Source of the DNA: CAWEYO01 sp963813315
GTDB taxonomy: Bacteria > Pseudomonadota > Alphaproteobacteria > Rhizobiales > Rhizobiaceae
Reading direction: 5' to 3'
DNA length: 64,000 nt
Assembly (NCBI GenBank): GCA_963813315.1
Contig: CAWEYO010000025.1
Location: 124,001-188,000 of the forward strand
Both the position numbers and the translations under genes were made by a program. Shown piece after piece: positions 52,157 to 61,273 of the stretch (its first letter is position 1; every line of letters begins with the position of its first letter). The notes below the pieces were generated by a model that was given only the letters and a program-made list of their open reading frames with translations, was not told the origin of the DNA and made no database searches.

Positions 52157-54132
52157 TCACCCTAGAACCTTGTCGCCGGGCATCACTGCAGTGACGAACT
52201 TGTAGGACCTGTTCACCTTGTAGCGCGGATCGTCCTTGATGACTGACATGAATAGGCGGTGACCCGCCTTGGTACGACCGACGAGGCAGCCCGCGCTCGT
52301 CCGTCCAAGATCACCCTTGGGGGCATCATAGCCCCAGTGCTGATTGATCGCGAACAGGCCCGTGTCAAGGACATCTCCCGGACGCTTGAAGTCCTTGTTG
52401 AGATCTCGATAGACGCTCACGGGTTCAACTTGGACCAGCGCCTCGTGGGCTTGTGCCGTACCCGGATGATGCTGGCCAACGGCCCAGGACTTGTACTGGT
52501 TGAACATTATCCTGGCAGCGCCCTTCGGGTTCATCGGGTGGATCGTCCAGAAGTCTCCGGGTTCCGTGGTCCCGTCCCATACCCAGTCTTCGAAATTTGG
52601 TCGTCCATTCCTGTCGATCGAGAACACCAACCGCAAATCGTTGAATACGTTGTGGACATCATCGTTTAGCGTGCCGTCAGGATTCACGCCCTCGAGATAG
52701 ATGATGTTCCTGCAGTCTGGATGTCGGCAAATGAAATATTTCTGTGAATTCATGTAATTTAGGACTTTATCAAACCAGGTCCCAGTTTGGGCGATGCTGG
52801 GAAGATGGGTCGTTGGCGACAAAAGCCGCCGCGCAATTTCTTTCGTGAAACTTGTCTCGAGGTTAATTCCGTTCAGGTCGCAGAATTCGCTCAGCGCCCA
52901 AGTCGAGACCGGGCCGAACTTGCCGTCGGCCGGCGGGTCCAGGTATCCAAGCTCCGAGAGCCGCCACTGTATCGCCTTGGCCAGTTCTTTCTTGCTCGAC
53001 AGGTCTGCGATCAGGACCGGCGGCCCAGCAAACTGGGCCAACACGGTGGGATGCGCTCCAGTCGAACCCTCTGAGCCCGACGCGCGGAACTTCGAGGGTT
53101 GTATGTGCCGCGCGACGTATCCTGTGAGCCAATTGTGATAAGCCTTGGTCGTGTCGCCATCGGCGGCGTTGACATAGGCTTGTGCACTGGGGTTACCGAC
53201 CTGCGTGACGAGATTGGCGAAGCTGTAGGACTTCGTGCCGCTCAGAAAGCCTTTGGCGCCGTCAAGGCCTTCATGATGTGCAATGTAGATGAACTGGGCT
53301 TTTTCGTCGTCGCCGATATCTTCGTCGACAAGGCCTGCCTCAATCAAGCCAGTCAGGTTGGATAGCCCGTATTCGGCCGCCGAGACGATGGACAATTCCG
53401 GATTGAAGCGCAGATCGAGCAGAGCCGGTTCCTTGCCTGCGGCGACCTGGTTGCCGGCCGTGACATAGCCCTTCGCCTTGCCAACCTGGTTAAGCAATGT
53501 GTTCTTGGTCTTGGCGTGCGTGATCCAGGTCCCCTTCAGAAATTGAGTCAGGCCGGCGGCGGATGATGTGGTGGCCCGGGAATTGGCGTCCCACTGGCCG
53601 TTCGACCTCTTGGCCGCCTCCGCGTCGATCAGCGCGGCGAGGGACGCAGCGTCGATCGCGGTGATTTCTTTCGCCTTCAACAGATGTGGACGATAAATTT
53701 CATTTGGCCCGAGAACGAGATCGTCGGTCTCGCCGGGCGGTGCTTGGTCGTTGTCGGAGCCAGTACCCCCGAGCCGCTGGACGTGTCGATCCACCCTTCG
53801 ACCACACTGCCATCCGCCAACCTGACGCGAATCTTCTTCCACGGTGGAAGCTGGACCGTTTCGCCAACGACTTCCCCGACCACCACCCTCGATTGCCCGA
53901 ACGGTTCGTCGAAGAGCGTGATTTGGCCTGCAGTGATTTCCTCGAGCACGTCGGCGTGCAGCCACCCGAGTACGGTCTGTCCGTTCTGACCTGTGTGGGA
54001 AATCTTCGCCCAGGAGCCGAGCTCACGCAAACGCGCAACCCTGCTATTTGCCTCAAGACGGAGAATTTCCGGGGAAATATCGTCAGGATCAGGACGAAGT
54101 GAAGTCCTCACGGTGACCAAATAGTCGTTCAT
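52157..54132 (-). CDS. Multidomain peptidoglycan-active protein, frameshifted
   Basis: Two frames join to a protein of about 658 residues if one G is added to the G5 run at 53766-53770 (minus strand). Residues 1-150, from MNDYLVTVRTSLRPDPDDIS, hold SH3-like strands. A lysozyme/transglycosylase-like domain follows (TSSAAGLTQFLKGTWITHAK, LLDLRFNPELSIVSAAEYGL), then a peptidoglycan-binding-like helical repeat (AIQWRLSELGYLDPPADGKF). The C-terminus has NQHWGYDAPKG and RTSAGCLVGRTKAGHRLFM, an SxGC-type motif like L,D-transpeptidases. There is no signal peptide, so delivery may be by lysis or a secretion system. The domain names are inferred; the frame break is seen. Confidence 0.7.
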
Positions 54133-54686
54133 TGACCGTCCTCCTCCACCGACATTTATCAAGTGACGCGCATCGACGATGTCATGCGACCATTGTCGAT
54201 TTCCGGTCCGTCCGCCGCTCTAGCCCGAAGCACTGGCCGGTTGGACCAGCGCGCAGGAGGCGATAGGCCGTTCACTGGTCAGCTTTCACTGCCTTCTCGT
54301 GGTCTTGTTGCGGCTGTTTGCAAGAATAAGCGCCGGTATCTCATTCCAGATGGGCATCGCGCGCAAGTGCAGACAACCGGTCGAGAGTGCGGTGAGCCGC
54401 AAGGCTCGGATCATCAACCAAGTGGTCCGGAGGCCCGGCGGTCAGCCGAGGCGCTGCGTCCCACCGCACCAGCCAGTTCCACGTCGATGAGGGGTCCCCA
54501 GGCACGTCGCGCATCCCCGGCTCCCGCGACTTATTCGTCTTCCTTAGAAGAGGGAATGGTAGCACAGGAACGAAACCGTAGACAGCGTCGCGCGCTCACA
54601 GGTGCGTGTTGTGATTTCAGAGGCTTTGGCCTTCCTGTGATATCTGTGGTCATGCCAGCATCGCCAGTGGCGCGCGCGACCCTGAG
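54133..54686. other. Gene-free stretch
   Basis: Open frames exist on both strands, including one of 187 codons on the plus strand (54163-54726), but none has recognisable motifs, a ribosome-binding site or protein-like composition. No repeat family seen elsewhere in the window is present. The left part should carry the promoter of the peptidoglycan-active gene. Confidence 0.5.
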
Positions 54687-55673
54687 TTATCGCCGATCGA
54701 CCTGTGCCTGCGTGGCCGTGGCATAGCGGTTGCCATGCACTTCGATCCGGTTGAACACCTCGTCGATTTGCCGCAAGTCTTGTGGCGAGAACGCTACATC
54801 CACCGCATTGAGATTCTCCTCGAGCCGATGCAGCTTCGTCGTCCCCGGGATCGGCACGATCCAGGGCTTGCGCGCCAGCAGCCAGGCGAGGGCGACCTGC
54901 GCCGGTGTCACGCCCTTCTGCGCAGCGATCCTTCGCACCGCCTCCACCATCGGCGCGTTGGCCTTGCGGTTCTCCACCGACAGATACGGATTATTGCTCC
55001 GCTGATCATGACTGGAAAATTCGGTCTTGTCGGTGATCGTGCCAGTCAGGAAGCCGCGGCCCAACGGGCTGAACGGCACGAAGCCGATCCCGAGCTCCTC
55101 GACCACCGGCACCACCTCGATCTCTGCGTGGCGCCAGAACAGAGAATATTCACTCTGCAACGCTATGACAGGCTGCACCGCATGCGCTGCGCGAATAGAC
55201 TGAGGGCCGGCTTCCGATAGTCCGAAGTGCCGAACCTTGCCTTGGGCGATCAGGTCTTTCACGGTTCCGGCCACATCCTCCATCGGAACGTTGGGGTCGA
55301 CACGGTGCTGATAAAGCAGGTCGATGTGGGCGGTTCTGAGCCGCTTGAGCAACTCCTCAGCAACCTGCCGGATGCGTTCCGGTCGGCTGTCGAGCCCCTT
55401 GCCCGGTTCGCCGTCGCGGAAGCCGAATTTGGTTGCGATCACCACCTTGTCACGGATCGGCGCCAGTGCCTCGCCCACGATCTCCTCATTTGTGAAGGGC
55501 CCGTAGGCCTCCGCGGTGTCGAAGAGGGTTACGCCGCGATCATGCGCGCCGCGCAGCAGCGCGATGGCGTCTGCCCTCTCCATCGCCTCGCCGCGGTGAA
55601 AATTGATCCCCATGCAACCAAAGCCGATGGCCGAAACCTCAAGGCCGCTGCTTCCGAGCATTCGCGTCTTCAT
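54687..55673 (-). CDS. Aldo/keto reductase
   Basis: This is a 328-residue NADPH-dependent TIM-barrel oxidoreductase. The catalytic tetrad is visible: D52 and Y57 in LFDTAEAYGPF, K82 in IATKFGF and H123 in LLYQHRVD. The cofactor-binding end IPGTTKLHRLEENLNAVDVA is intact. The GCMGINFHRGE N-terminus places it near the AKR11/13-like group. Substrate is unknown; such enzymes reduce aldehydes or ketones. The gene is preceded by a gene-free promoter region. Confidence 0.93.
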   Translation of the reverse strand: MKTRMLGSSGLEVSAIGFGCMGINFHRGEAMERADAIALLRGAHDRGVTLFDTAEAYGPFTNEEIVGEALAPIRDKVVIATKFGFRDGEPGKGLDSRPERIRQVAEELLKRLRTAHIDLLYQHRVDPNVPMEDVAGTVKDLIAQGKVRHFGLSEAGPQSIRAAHAVQPVIALQSEYSLFWRHAEIEVVPVVEELGIGFVPFSPLGRGFLTGTITDKTEFSSHDQRSNNPYLSVENRKANAPMVEAVRRIAAQKGVTPAQVALAWLLARKPWIVPIPGTTKLHRLEENLNAVDVAFSPQDLRQIDEVFNRIEVHGNRYATATQAQVDRR

Positions 55674-56045
55674 TTTCGCAAGCTCCTTTCACGAGGTGTA
55701 GCTGTTGACGCGTTCGGCTAACTCAGGGGCTCATGTTTTTAAGCTCCTTGTTGCCGAGATCAATGAATTCTTCCTTTAGCTTGTCGCACCCTTTCATACG
55801 CCGCTAAAGACAGGCAGGTCCCCATTTGGTGCGTCAATCCCTTTCCAGGCGGGCAGTGATGTGGACGCCGTCGCGTCTGGCCGTCCGGCGCGTAGTCGAA
55901 GAAACCGCCCGAAACGACATCGCAGCGGTCCGCAACGCCGCTAGTCTAGCCGCCAGAGCGGCGGCGCAGCCGCGACGACATCCGTCCGGTGCAGCCGTGC
56001 ATCTACCTGTGGAGATAAACGCTGCCACACCGGACGGTTCAGTCC
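55674..56045. other. Gene-free stretch with an inverted repeat
   Basis: No frame here is supported. CCGTCCGGTG (about 55982-55991) and CACCGGACGG (about 56029-56038) form a 10-bp inverted repeat with a loop of about 40 nt, just past the stop codon of the small secreted protein gene at 56046, and may form its transcript end. The other half should carry the aldo/keto reductase promoter. Confidence 0.45.
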
Positions 56046-56300
56046 TCAGGCCGTCTTCACCCCGGTTACCCAGCGGTGGCCGTTCGCCCAATGATAGGTT
56101 ACACGAACGGTCTCACCGCGATGCAGCCGGCTGGAATGGAAGGTCTGCGGGCTCATGTTGAAAACATGCTTGTCCAGCACGATCCTGTGATGGCTCGGAT
56201 AAATGTGTTCGATCTTGCCTGACATCGTCGCGGCGCCGGCCGCATTGGCGCCGAGCCCGATCACGACCGCGAGGACAGCCGGTTTCAGAAAGGTGGTCAT
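56046..56300 (-). CDS. Small secreted DUF1344-like protein (divergent)
   Basis: The 84-residue product has a signal peptide ending in AAGAAT. The mature domain, SGKIEHIYPSHHRIVLDKHV then FNMSPQ and GETVRVTYHWANGHRWVTGV, has the same strand pattern as the neighbouring DUF1344 protein but is His-rich (six His in about 60 residues). CAAGGAGTAGAAAATC precedes the ATG. It is probably a small OB-like periplasmic protein; the His content could mean metal binding, which is only a suggestion. Confidence 0.7.
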   Translation of the reverse strand: MTTFLKPAVLAVVIGLGANAAGAATMSGKIEHIYPSHHRIVLDKHVFNMSPQTFHSSRLHRGETVRVTYHWANGHRWVTGVKTA

Positions 56301-56369
56301 GATTTTCTACTCCTTGAATGAGGGGAAAGAAGGAGGCGGGTCGCCTGTCCTTGCTTTTCCGCGCCGCTG

Positions 56370-56630
56370 CTACTTCGCCGCCACGACGTTGGAGGCGACC
56401 ATCTGATTGCCCGCCTTCTCGTAGGTAATCTTCACCTTCTCGCCAACTTTGACCTTCTTGAAGTCGAACTTGGCCGGCACGGCGAAAGTCTCGCCGGTCT
56501 GGAGGACGATGTCACGCTTGGCCGTGTCGATGGTCTTGATGACGCCGTTCATGGAGAGCGCCGCCGCAAAAGCCGAGCCCGCGAGCATGGTGGCGACGAG
56601 GGCGGCGGGAACAACGCGTTTGATGATCAT
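56370..56630 (-). CDS. DUF1344 domain-containing secreted protein
   Basis: The 86-residue product has a signal peptide ending in AGSAFA and the typical DUF1344 body: MNGVIKTIDTAKRDIVLQTG, then FAVPAKFDFKKVKVGEKVKI and TYEKAGNQMVASNVV. The family is common in rhizobia and has no established function that I know of. CAGGAGAAACTACA precedes the ATG. It lies 69 bp upstream of its divergent paralogue and downstream of the two-component genes on the same strand. Confidence 0.85.
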   Translation of the reverse strand: MIIKRVVPAALVATMLAGSAFAAALSMNGVIKTIDTAKRDIVLQTGETFAVPAKFDFKKVKVGEKVKITYEKAGNQMVASNVVAAK

Positions 56631-56800
56631 TGTAGTTTCTCCTGGCTTCGACAGGGGCCACGATGGCCTCCCGATAGCTGGCATCATCACCCGGGACACA
56701 TTGTCGGACGTTGGCCCCGCGATTACGGATTCGTAAAGAAGCCGAGAACACCATTGGCAACGCAGGTCGACGGAGCTGCATGCCGCCCTCGCGCGTCGAC

Positions 56801-56893
56801 CGAAAGTGGGCACCGGTTCTCGGGAGAAATCCAATGCTCCAACAAGGAGATTCAAGTCAGGCCGGCATCACCTGAATACCAACACAGCCTAGA
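56801..56893 (-). repeat. Partial mosaic repeats (family B end plus family D outer part)
   Basis: CGAAAGTGGGCACCGGTTCT, then CGGGAGAAATCCAATGCTCC is a reverse family B end. ATTCAAGTCAGGCCGGCATC then ACCTGAATACCAACA is the outer part of family D without the inner stem. The element reaches the last codons of the sensor kinase, so the kinase C-terminus may be encoded partly by repeat DNA. Confidence 0.65.
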
Positions 56894-58284
56894 CGCCGTC
56901 CGTAGTTTGGGGGCGAGGGAAGTCGATTTGGACGACGAGTCCCGGGTGGTTGTCTCCGAGCGTGACCTTGGCGCCATGCAAATCCGCGACGGCCGCGACG
57001 AGGCTGAGGCCCAGTCCGCTGCCGGTTGTTGAACGCGCCTTTTCGAGCCGGTAGAGTTGATGAAACACCTTCTCGCGCTCTTCCTTGGGAATGCCGAAAC
57101 CGTTGTCGGCCACGACGACCCGCGGGCCGCCCTGACCACCTTCCAGTGCGACGCGGATCACTGTGCCCGGCGGGCAGTGGCGGATGGAATTCTCAATCAA
57201 GTTGACGACGAGTTGGATCAGCAACTCACTGTCGCCATTGACGGTCGGGCCGTCGCAGCCTGACAAGTCGACCGCGAGCACGTGTTTGGCATCGTCTACC
57301 ACCGGGCGATAAATGTCGGTAACCTCGGCCAGCAAGCTCTTCAGATCGACCGGAAGAAAGCGCTCGCGCCGCGCTCCGGCCTCTATCTGGGCGATGCGCA
57401 GCAGCGCCTCAAAGGTCGCAACGATGATATCGAGCTCCTCCAGGGAGGCGCTGATCTCACGACGGAACTCAGAGACATCCGTTGCAGTTCTCAAGGCAAC
57501 ATCGAGCTTTTGCCTGAGCCTGCCGATCGGCCGCTTGAGATCGTGCGCAATGTCAGTCGAGGACTGGTCGACGCGCTCGATGAGATGCTGCAGGTGATCG
57601 AGCGTGCCGTTAATTTGCTCGGCGACACGATCGAGATCGTCCCCCGAGTAGCGGCGCGCGACACGTTGCCCGAGCCTGCCACTGGCGACCGCGGCGAGCG
57701 CACCGGAGATCGCGTCTATCTGCGTCTGTGCGCGTCGCGCGATCAACGCGCCGGATGCCGTCGCCAGGATGACCAACGCTGCTAGCTCCCAGAGCAATTC
57801 CCCAAGCAGCGTCGACTGAACGACACGCAAATCCTTGTCGCTGCCGCCGACAAGCAGCCTGCCCTGTGAAAGCGGCATCCACTGCGCATAATAGGAGTCC
57901 TCGGGATTTGCTTGGCCGCTGATGCGTTTTAATTCGGCTTCCGTGAGGATCCGCCAACCGCGGAAGGTCGGAACTCCATCAACGTTGCCCGCCATAAACG
58001 CGCCAGCCCCATCGACGAGCAGCAGTATGGTCCCGATCGCGCGATGCGATGCTGCCTCGCGCTTGACGACCTCCGCAACCTCCCCGAAGCCATCGCTGCC
58101 ATCTATTGCCGCCAGCGCATCGCGGCTCTCCATCACCCGCAGCTTGATCCGCTCCTCGAGTTCCTGCGCTCAGCTGCCAATAGATGATGGACGCCCCCAC
58201 AAGCACGGTCGATCCTATCAGCAACGCGAATATGATCGAGAGACGAAGTGCAGTGCGGCTGAACAGGTCAGATACGGTCGTCAA
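56889..58284 (-). pseudogene. Sensor histidine kinase, frameshifted near the N-terminus
   Basis: Frame-corrected, this is a membrane kinase of about 465 residues. The first transmembrane segment (LSIIFALLIGSTVLVGASII) is followed by YWQLSA and a frame change. Removing one base of the pair at 58163-58164 gives YWQLSAELEERIKLRVMESR and the long downstream frame. A periplasmic domain, second TM (AALVILATASGALIA), HAMP, H-box STDIAHDLKRPIGRLRQ, N-box NLIENSIRH, G1 VVADNGFGIP and G2 TGSGLGLSLV follow. A TTG at 58284 or GTG at 58299 is the likely start, overlapping the regulator gene. The signal is unknown. Confidence 0.85.
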
Positions 58285-58945
58285 CGCTGTAGCCTGCACC
58301 TCGAACAGTGTGTATCAGCTCCGTCTGAAACGGCCTGTCGATCTTCGCGCGCAGGCGCGAGATGTGGGTCTCGACGACGCTGGTCTTGGGGTCGAAGTGA
58401 AAGTCCCAAACCCGCTCCAGCAGCATCGTTCGGGTTACCACCTTGCCCTTGTTGCGCATCAACACTTCAAGGAGACGAAACTCGCGGGGCTGAAGGTCAA
58501 CGACCTCGCCGGCGCGACGAACGACCCGGCGGATGAGATCCATTTCGAGATCGGAAATCCTCAGAACGGTCTCCTCCCCCTTCATGGGCGAGCGGCGGCC
58601 GAGCGCGTTCACGCGTGCCAACAGCTCCGCAAAGGAAAATGGCTTGGAGACGTAGTCATCACCACCTGCGTCGAGGCCCTTCACGCGGTCGTCCACCCCG
58701 CCGAGCGACGTCAGATAGAGAACGGGGGTCGGTGTGCCGGCGCCACGGAGCGTCCTCACCAGAGAAAGGCCGTCGAGCCCCGGCAACATGCGGTCGACGA
58801 TCAGGACGTCATAGTCATCCGCGGTTGCCTGGATGAGGCCGTCGCGGCCGTCTGCCACGACATCGACGCAGTGGCCTTCCTCGGTGAGGCCGTTCTTGAT
58901 GTATGACGCTGTCACCGCGTCGTCCTCAATGACGAGCACTCTCAT
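58268..58945 (-). CDS. OmpR-family response regulator
   Basis: This is a 225-residue regulator. The receiver domain shows acidic residues IEDD, phospho-acceptor D51 in VLIVDRMLPG, and the conserved Lys in DDYVSKPFSF. The winged-helix output domain covers residues 125-222 (REFRLLEVLMRNKGKVVTRT, SVVETHISRLRAKID). It overlaps the kinase start, so the pair is translationally coupled. The two small secreted-protein genes further downstream are plausible targets; this is inferred from position. Confidence 0.94.
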   Translation of the reverse strand: MRVLVIEDDAVTASYIKNGLTEEGHCVDVVADGRDGLIQATADDYDVLIVDRMLPGLDGLSLVRTLRGAGTPTPVLYLTSLGGVDDRVKGLDAGGDDYVSKPFSFAELLARVNALGRRSPMKGEETVLRISDLEMDLIRRVVRRAGEVVDLQPREFRLLEVLMRNKGKVVTRTMLLERVWDFHFDPKTSVVETHISRLRAKIDRPFQTELIHTVRGAGYSVDDRI

Positions 58946-59194
58946 TGCTTCGATCCAGCACCAGTCATCCCGTTAGATGACTTGTCTACACGCTGCATCT
59001 GTCTATCGCGCTTTCGCGCCGCACACCGACGCTTCAGCAGGCCAAAGCTAGCAGACACCGTCTTTCGGGGACACCGGCAATCGATTACTTTTCGGTAAGT
59101 CGGGGCGGAGGCGGTGCCGTTGTTGGCGCATCGCGCACTTCCGCTCTGCGATCGACTGTCGCATGCGCCTTCGGACATAACTCTCTTCGAAGGC

Positions 59195-59300
59195 TAGAGC
59201 AGCGGACGCATCGATGGAATCGCTGCTGCTGCTCTATCTCTTTGTTTGAGCATCGGATTTTCCCCGAAACCGGTTCCCACTTTCGGGTCCGATGCTCTAG
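59195..59300 (+). repeat. Mosaic repeat, family B (copy 2)
   Basis: It runs from TAGAGCAGCGGACGCATCGA to GGGTCCGATGCTCTAG and matches the element at 42696-42810 closely, including CTTTGTTTGAGCATCGGATT and CCCGAAACCGGTTCCCACTT. Confidence 0.85.
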
Positions 59301-59502
59301 CGTCCGCCGCTCCAGCGTGGCTGGCCGCTGAGCGGAACAGCGGGGAGACCATCCAGGCGGGATCGGGTGGCGCCCCGCTGCCTATAGCTACCGGGGGACT
59401 CTGCGGCAGCATTTGAAAATACTCATGGGACAATCCGCTCACCATGAACCTTTTCACACTTCCGTCGCCGCTCCGCGTGTTGAACGTCTCGCCACGGCGC
59501 CT

Positions 59503-59544
59503 TTTCCAAAAAGAAAACGGCCGAGGAAGGGACTCGCTCGGCCG
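59503..59544 (-). terminator. Orphan rho-independent terminator
   Basis: On the minus strand an 8-bp perfect stem, CGGCCGAG/CTCGGCCG with an 11-nt loop, is followed by TTTTCTTTTT. No minus-strand protein gene lies just upstream (59545-59941), so it would end either an untranslated RNA or a transcript not recognised here. Confidence 0.6.
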
Positions 59545-59941
59545 CGTCGTCAATTTCAAGCGCTTGTCCGTCCGTCTGGTGTCAGGACGGCATGAGCGCC
59601 AGGGTCCAGCTTCAACGACTATTCCTATTGAAGCCTATTTGGGAAGATGACGCAACGGCATGCCGCAGCGTCGGCAAGCCTTTTGTCAGTTCATCATTGA
59701 GTCGGGCACCTTGCAGCCTCATGGCGCCCAGCAAGGAGGGAGCTGCAAAGCCTCGGACGCAGGCATCCGAAAAGCTGTCGGCCGGTGTCCGTGGCGTTTC
59801 AGGCAGCCTGACTTGCCTGATGATACCATCTGCGCGAAACTGAGTTTTCGAGGAACCGCTCATCGAGCGGAAGCGCAAATAGCGTAGTTGTCGGCCACCG
59901 TCACAAACGACGGTCAAGAGAGCAAGTGGGGTTCCCAATCA

Positions 59942-60307
59942 ATGGCACATGTCGCGTCTTGGCAGAATGCTCGCGTGACGGCGCGCGGGCTCGTCACAAG
60001 AACAGCTTTCGCAGCCCTTGCCTTGTCGCAATTTGCGGCCATCCCTCAAACGCTGGCCAGCGAGGTATCCTTTGCTGACTTTCCCTTCTTGGTAAATTGT
60101 GAGCTTAACGGGGTCCTTCATGCTTATTATTTATCAAGGATCGGGTCGGACGGCGTTGCCGTCTATATTACGCCCGACAGACAGGCCGGGACCATAACGG
60201 CAAGCGGCAAGGCCGAACCGGTGGGCGGAGACTGGTCGGGAAGTTGCTCTGGAAAGACCCTTGAGCAGCTGCGATCGGCGGGTCAAGCATATTACTTCCA
60301 GCCCTGA
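59942..60307 (+). CDS. Secreted protein of unknown function
   Basis: No family is recognised. The 121-residue product from the ATG at 59942 has a signal sequence with a basic n-region and a hydrophobic core near residues 17-33, likely cleaved after TLAS. The mature part is beta-like with two cysteines (LVNCELNGV and SGSCSGK) and ends YYFQP. The ribosome-binding site is weak (AAGTGGGG 13 bp upstream); an in-frame TTG at 59888 is an alternative. A family A repeat follows the stop by 20 bp. Confidence 0.6.
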   Translation: MAHVASWQNARVTARGLVTRTAFAALALSQFAAIPQTLASEVSFADFPFLVNCELNGVLHAYYLSRIGSDGVAVYITPDRQAGTITASGKAEPVGGDWSGSCSGKTLEQLRSAGQAYYFQP

Positions 60308-60326
60308 TTGCATCTCGCGATCGGTT

Positions 60327-60432
60327 AATGCATGTCGCCCAAAAGTGCGCAGCGGTTTTGGGACAACGACATGCACAAAAACAATAGCCTAATGGGCGTC
60401 GCATGAATGCGTTTCGAAGCAATGCGCTTTAG
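60327..60432 (+). repeat. Mosaic palindromic repeat, family A (copy 4)
   Basis: This full two-module copy differs from the others at few positions (GGGACAACG in module 1, CTAATGGGCGTCGC in module 2). Confidence 0.85.
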
Positions 60433-60548
60433 GCGGCCGAGACATCCCAGGGAAACGGAAACGCCTCGGCGTGCCTCGCCACGATGCGTCTTTTGGAGTA
60501 AGTTTCAAAGACGCGGGCGGCGGCAGTGGCAATTGCGGAGGCAAGGCC

Positions 60549-60650
60549 ATGGCCACAAATCTCGTGTCGATCGTAATGGATATCCTTACTCCTGATATCA
60601 TCGCCAGGATTGCGGCTGCGCTCGGACTTGATCGCGGCTGCCTGCGATAG
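60549..60650 (+). pseudogene. Truncated DUF937-type gene
   Basis: A frame of 33 codons, with GGAGG 8 bp upstream, encodes MATNLVSIVMDILTPDIIAR then IAAALGLDRGCLR. This closely resembles the start of DUF937 (YidB-like) proteins, which are normally 150-250 residues. After the early stop, a shifted frame still gives Ala-rich sequence (AALAAF) and then decays by about 60720. It is read as a broken gene whose start region survives. Confidence 0.6.
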
Positions 60651-60740
60651 CTGCAAGAAGTGCAGGGACTGCCGCACTGGCGGCTTTCTGAGCCGCAGTA
60701 GCAATCGATATTTCCCTGTTGACTAAAAGGGAGGCCCCAC

Positions 60741-61241
60741 ATGGCGACCAAGGCGGATTTCACGACAGAGGAATGGGCCCAGGTGCTGGGCAGCGTGATG
60801 ATGGCCGGAATGGCGGTCACGCTCGCCGATCCAAGCGGGCTGATCGGCATGACCAAGGAGGGGTTGGCGAGCGGCAGCGCACTGGTCGCGGCCAAGACCG
60901 ATCCCAAAGCAAACGCACTCGTCAAATCGGTCGTGTCAGACTTCGAAACCTCCGAAGGACGCAAGGCCGCACGCGCTGCTATCCAGACCAGACTCTCCGG
61001 GAAGCAGGCATCCGATATGAAGGGCACTATCCTCGAGGCGCTCGCTCAAGGTGCGGCGCTCGTTGATGCCAAGGCCCCTGATGACGCCCCGGGCTTCAAG
61101 GCCTGGCTTGCCCGGATCAGCGAGCAGGTGGCCAACGCCTCGAGTGAAGGCGGCTTCCTGGGCTTCGGCGGCGTCAAGGTGAGCGACGCCGAGAAAGCGA
61201 CACTAGACGAAATCTCGAAGGCGCTAAAGCTCACGGCCTGA
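60741..61241 (+). CDS. Conserved-looking hypothetical protein next to DUF533 gene
   Basis: This is a 166-residue mainly helical cytoplasmic protein: EEWAQVLGSVMMAGMAVTLA at the N-terminus, then DPKANALVKSVVSDFETSEG, KAWLARISEQVANASSEGGF, and the Gly-rich FLGFGGVKVSDAEKATLDEI. There is no signal peptide. AAGGGAGGCCCCAC precedes the ATG. The DUF533 gene follows by 32 bp and they are probably cotranscribed. I recognise the pattern as common beside DUF533 genes but know no function. Confidence 0.8.
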   Translation: MATKADFTTEEWAQVLGSVMMAGMAVTLADPSGLIGMTKEGLASGSALVAAKTDPKANALVKSVVSDFETSEGRKAARAAIQTRLSGKQASDMKGTILEALAQGAALVDAKAPDDAPGFKAWLARISEQVANASSEGGFLGFGGVKVSDAEKATLDEISKALKLTA

Positions 61242-61273
61242 CATGGCAGAACACATCAAGCAAGGAGGCTTCC

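Larger units (their letters stand above)
58946..59941. other. Long gene-free stretch with a repeat and an orphan terminator
   Basis: Nearly 1 kb lacks a convincing gene on either strand. It contains the response regulator promoter side, the family B repeat at 59195-59300, and a minus-strand terminator at 59503-59544. Short open frames (for example 59612-59938 minus) show no motif or ribosome-binding site. Confidence 0.5.

Noticed and set aside
54163..54726. A 187-codon plus-strand frame
   Set aside because: There is no ribosome-binding site, no recognisable motif and a mixed composition; it also runs into the aldo/keto reductase gene on the other strand.
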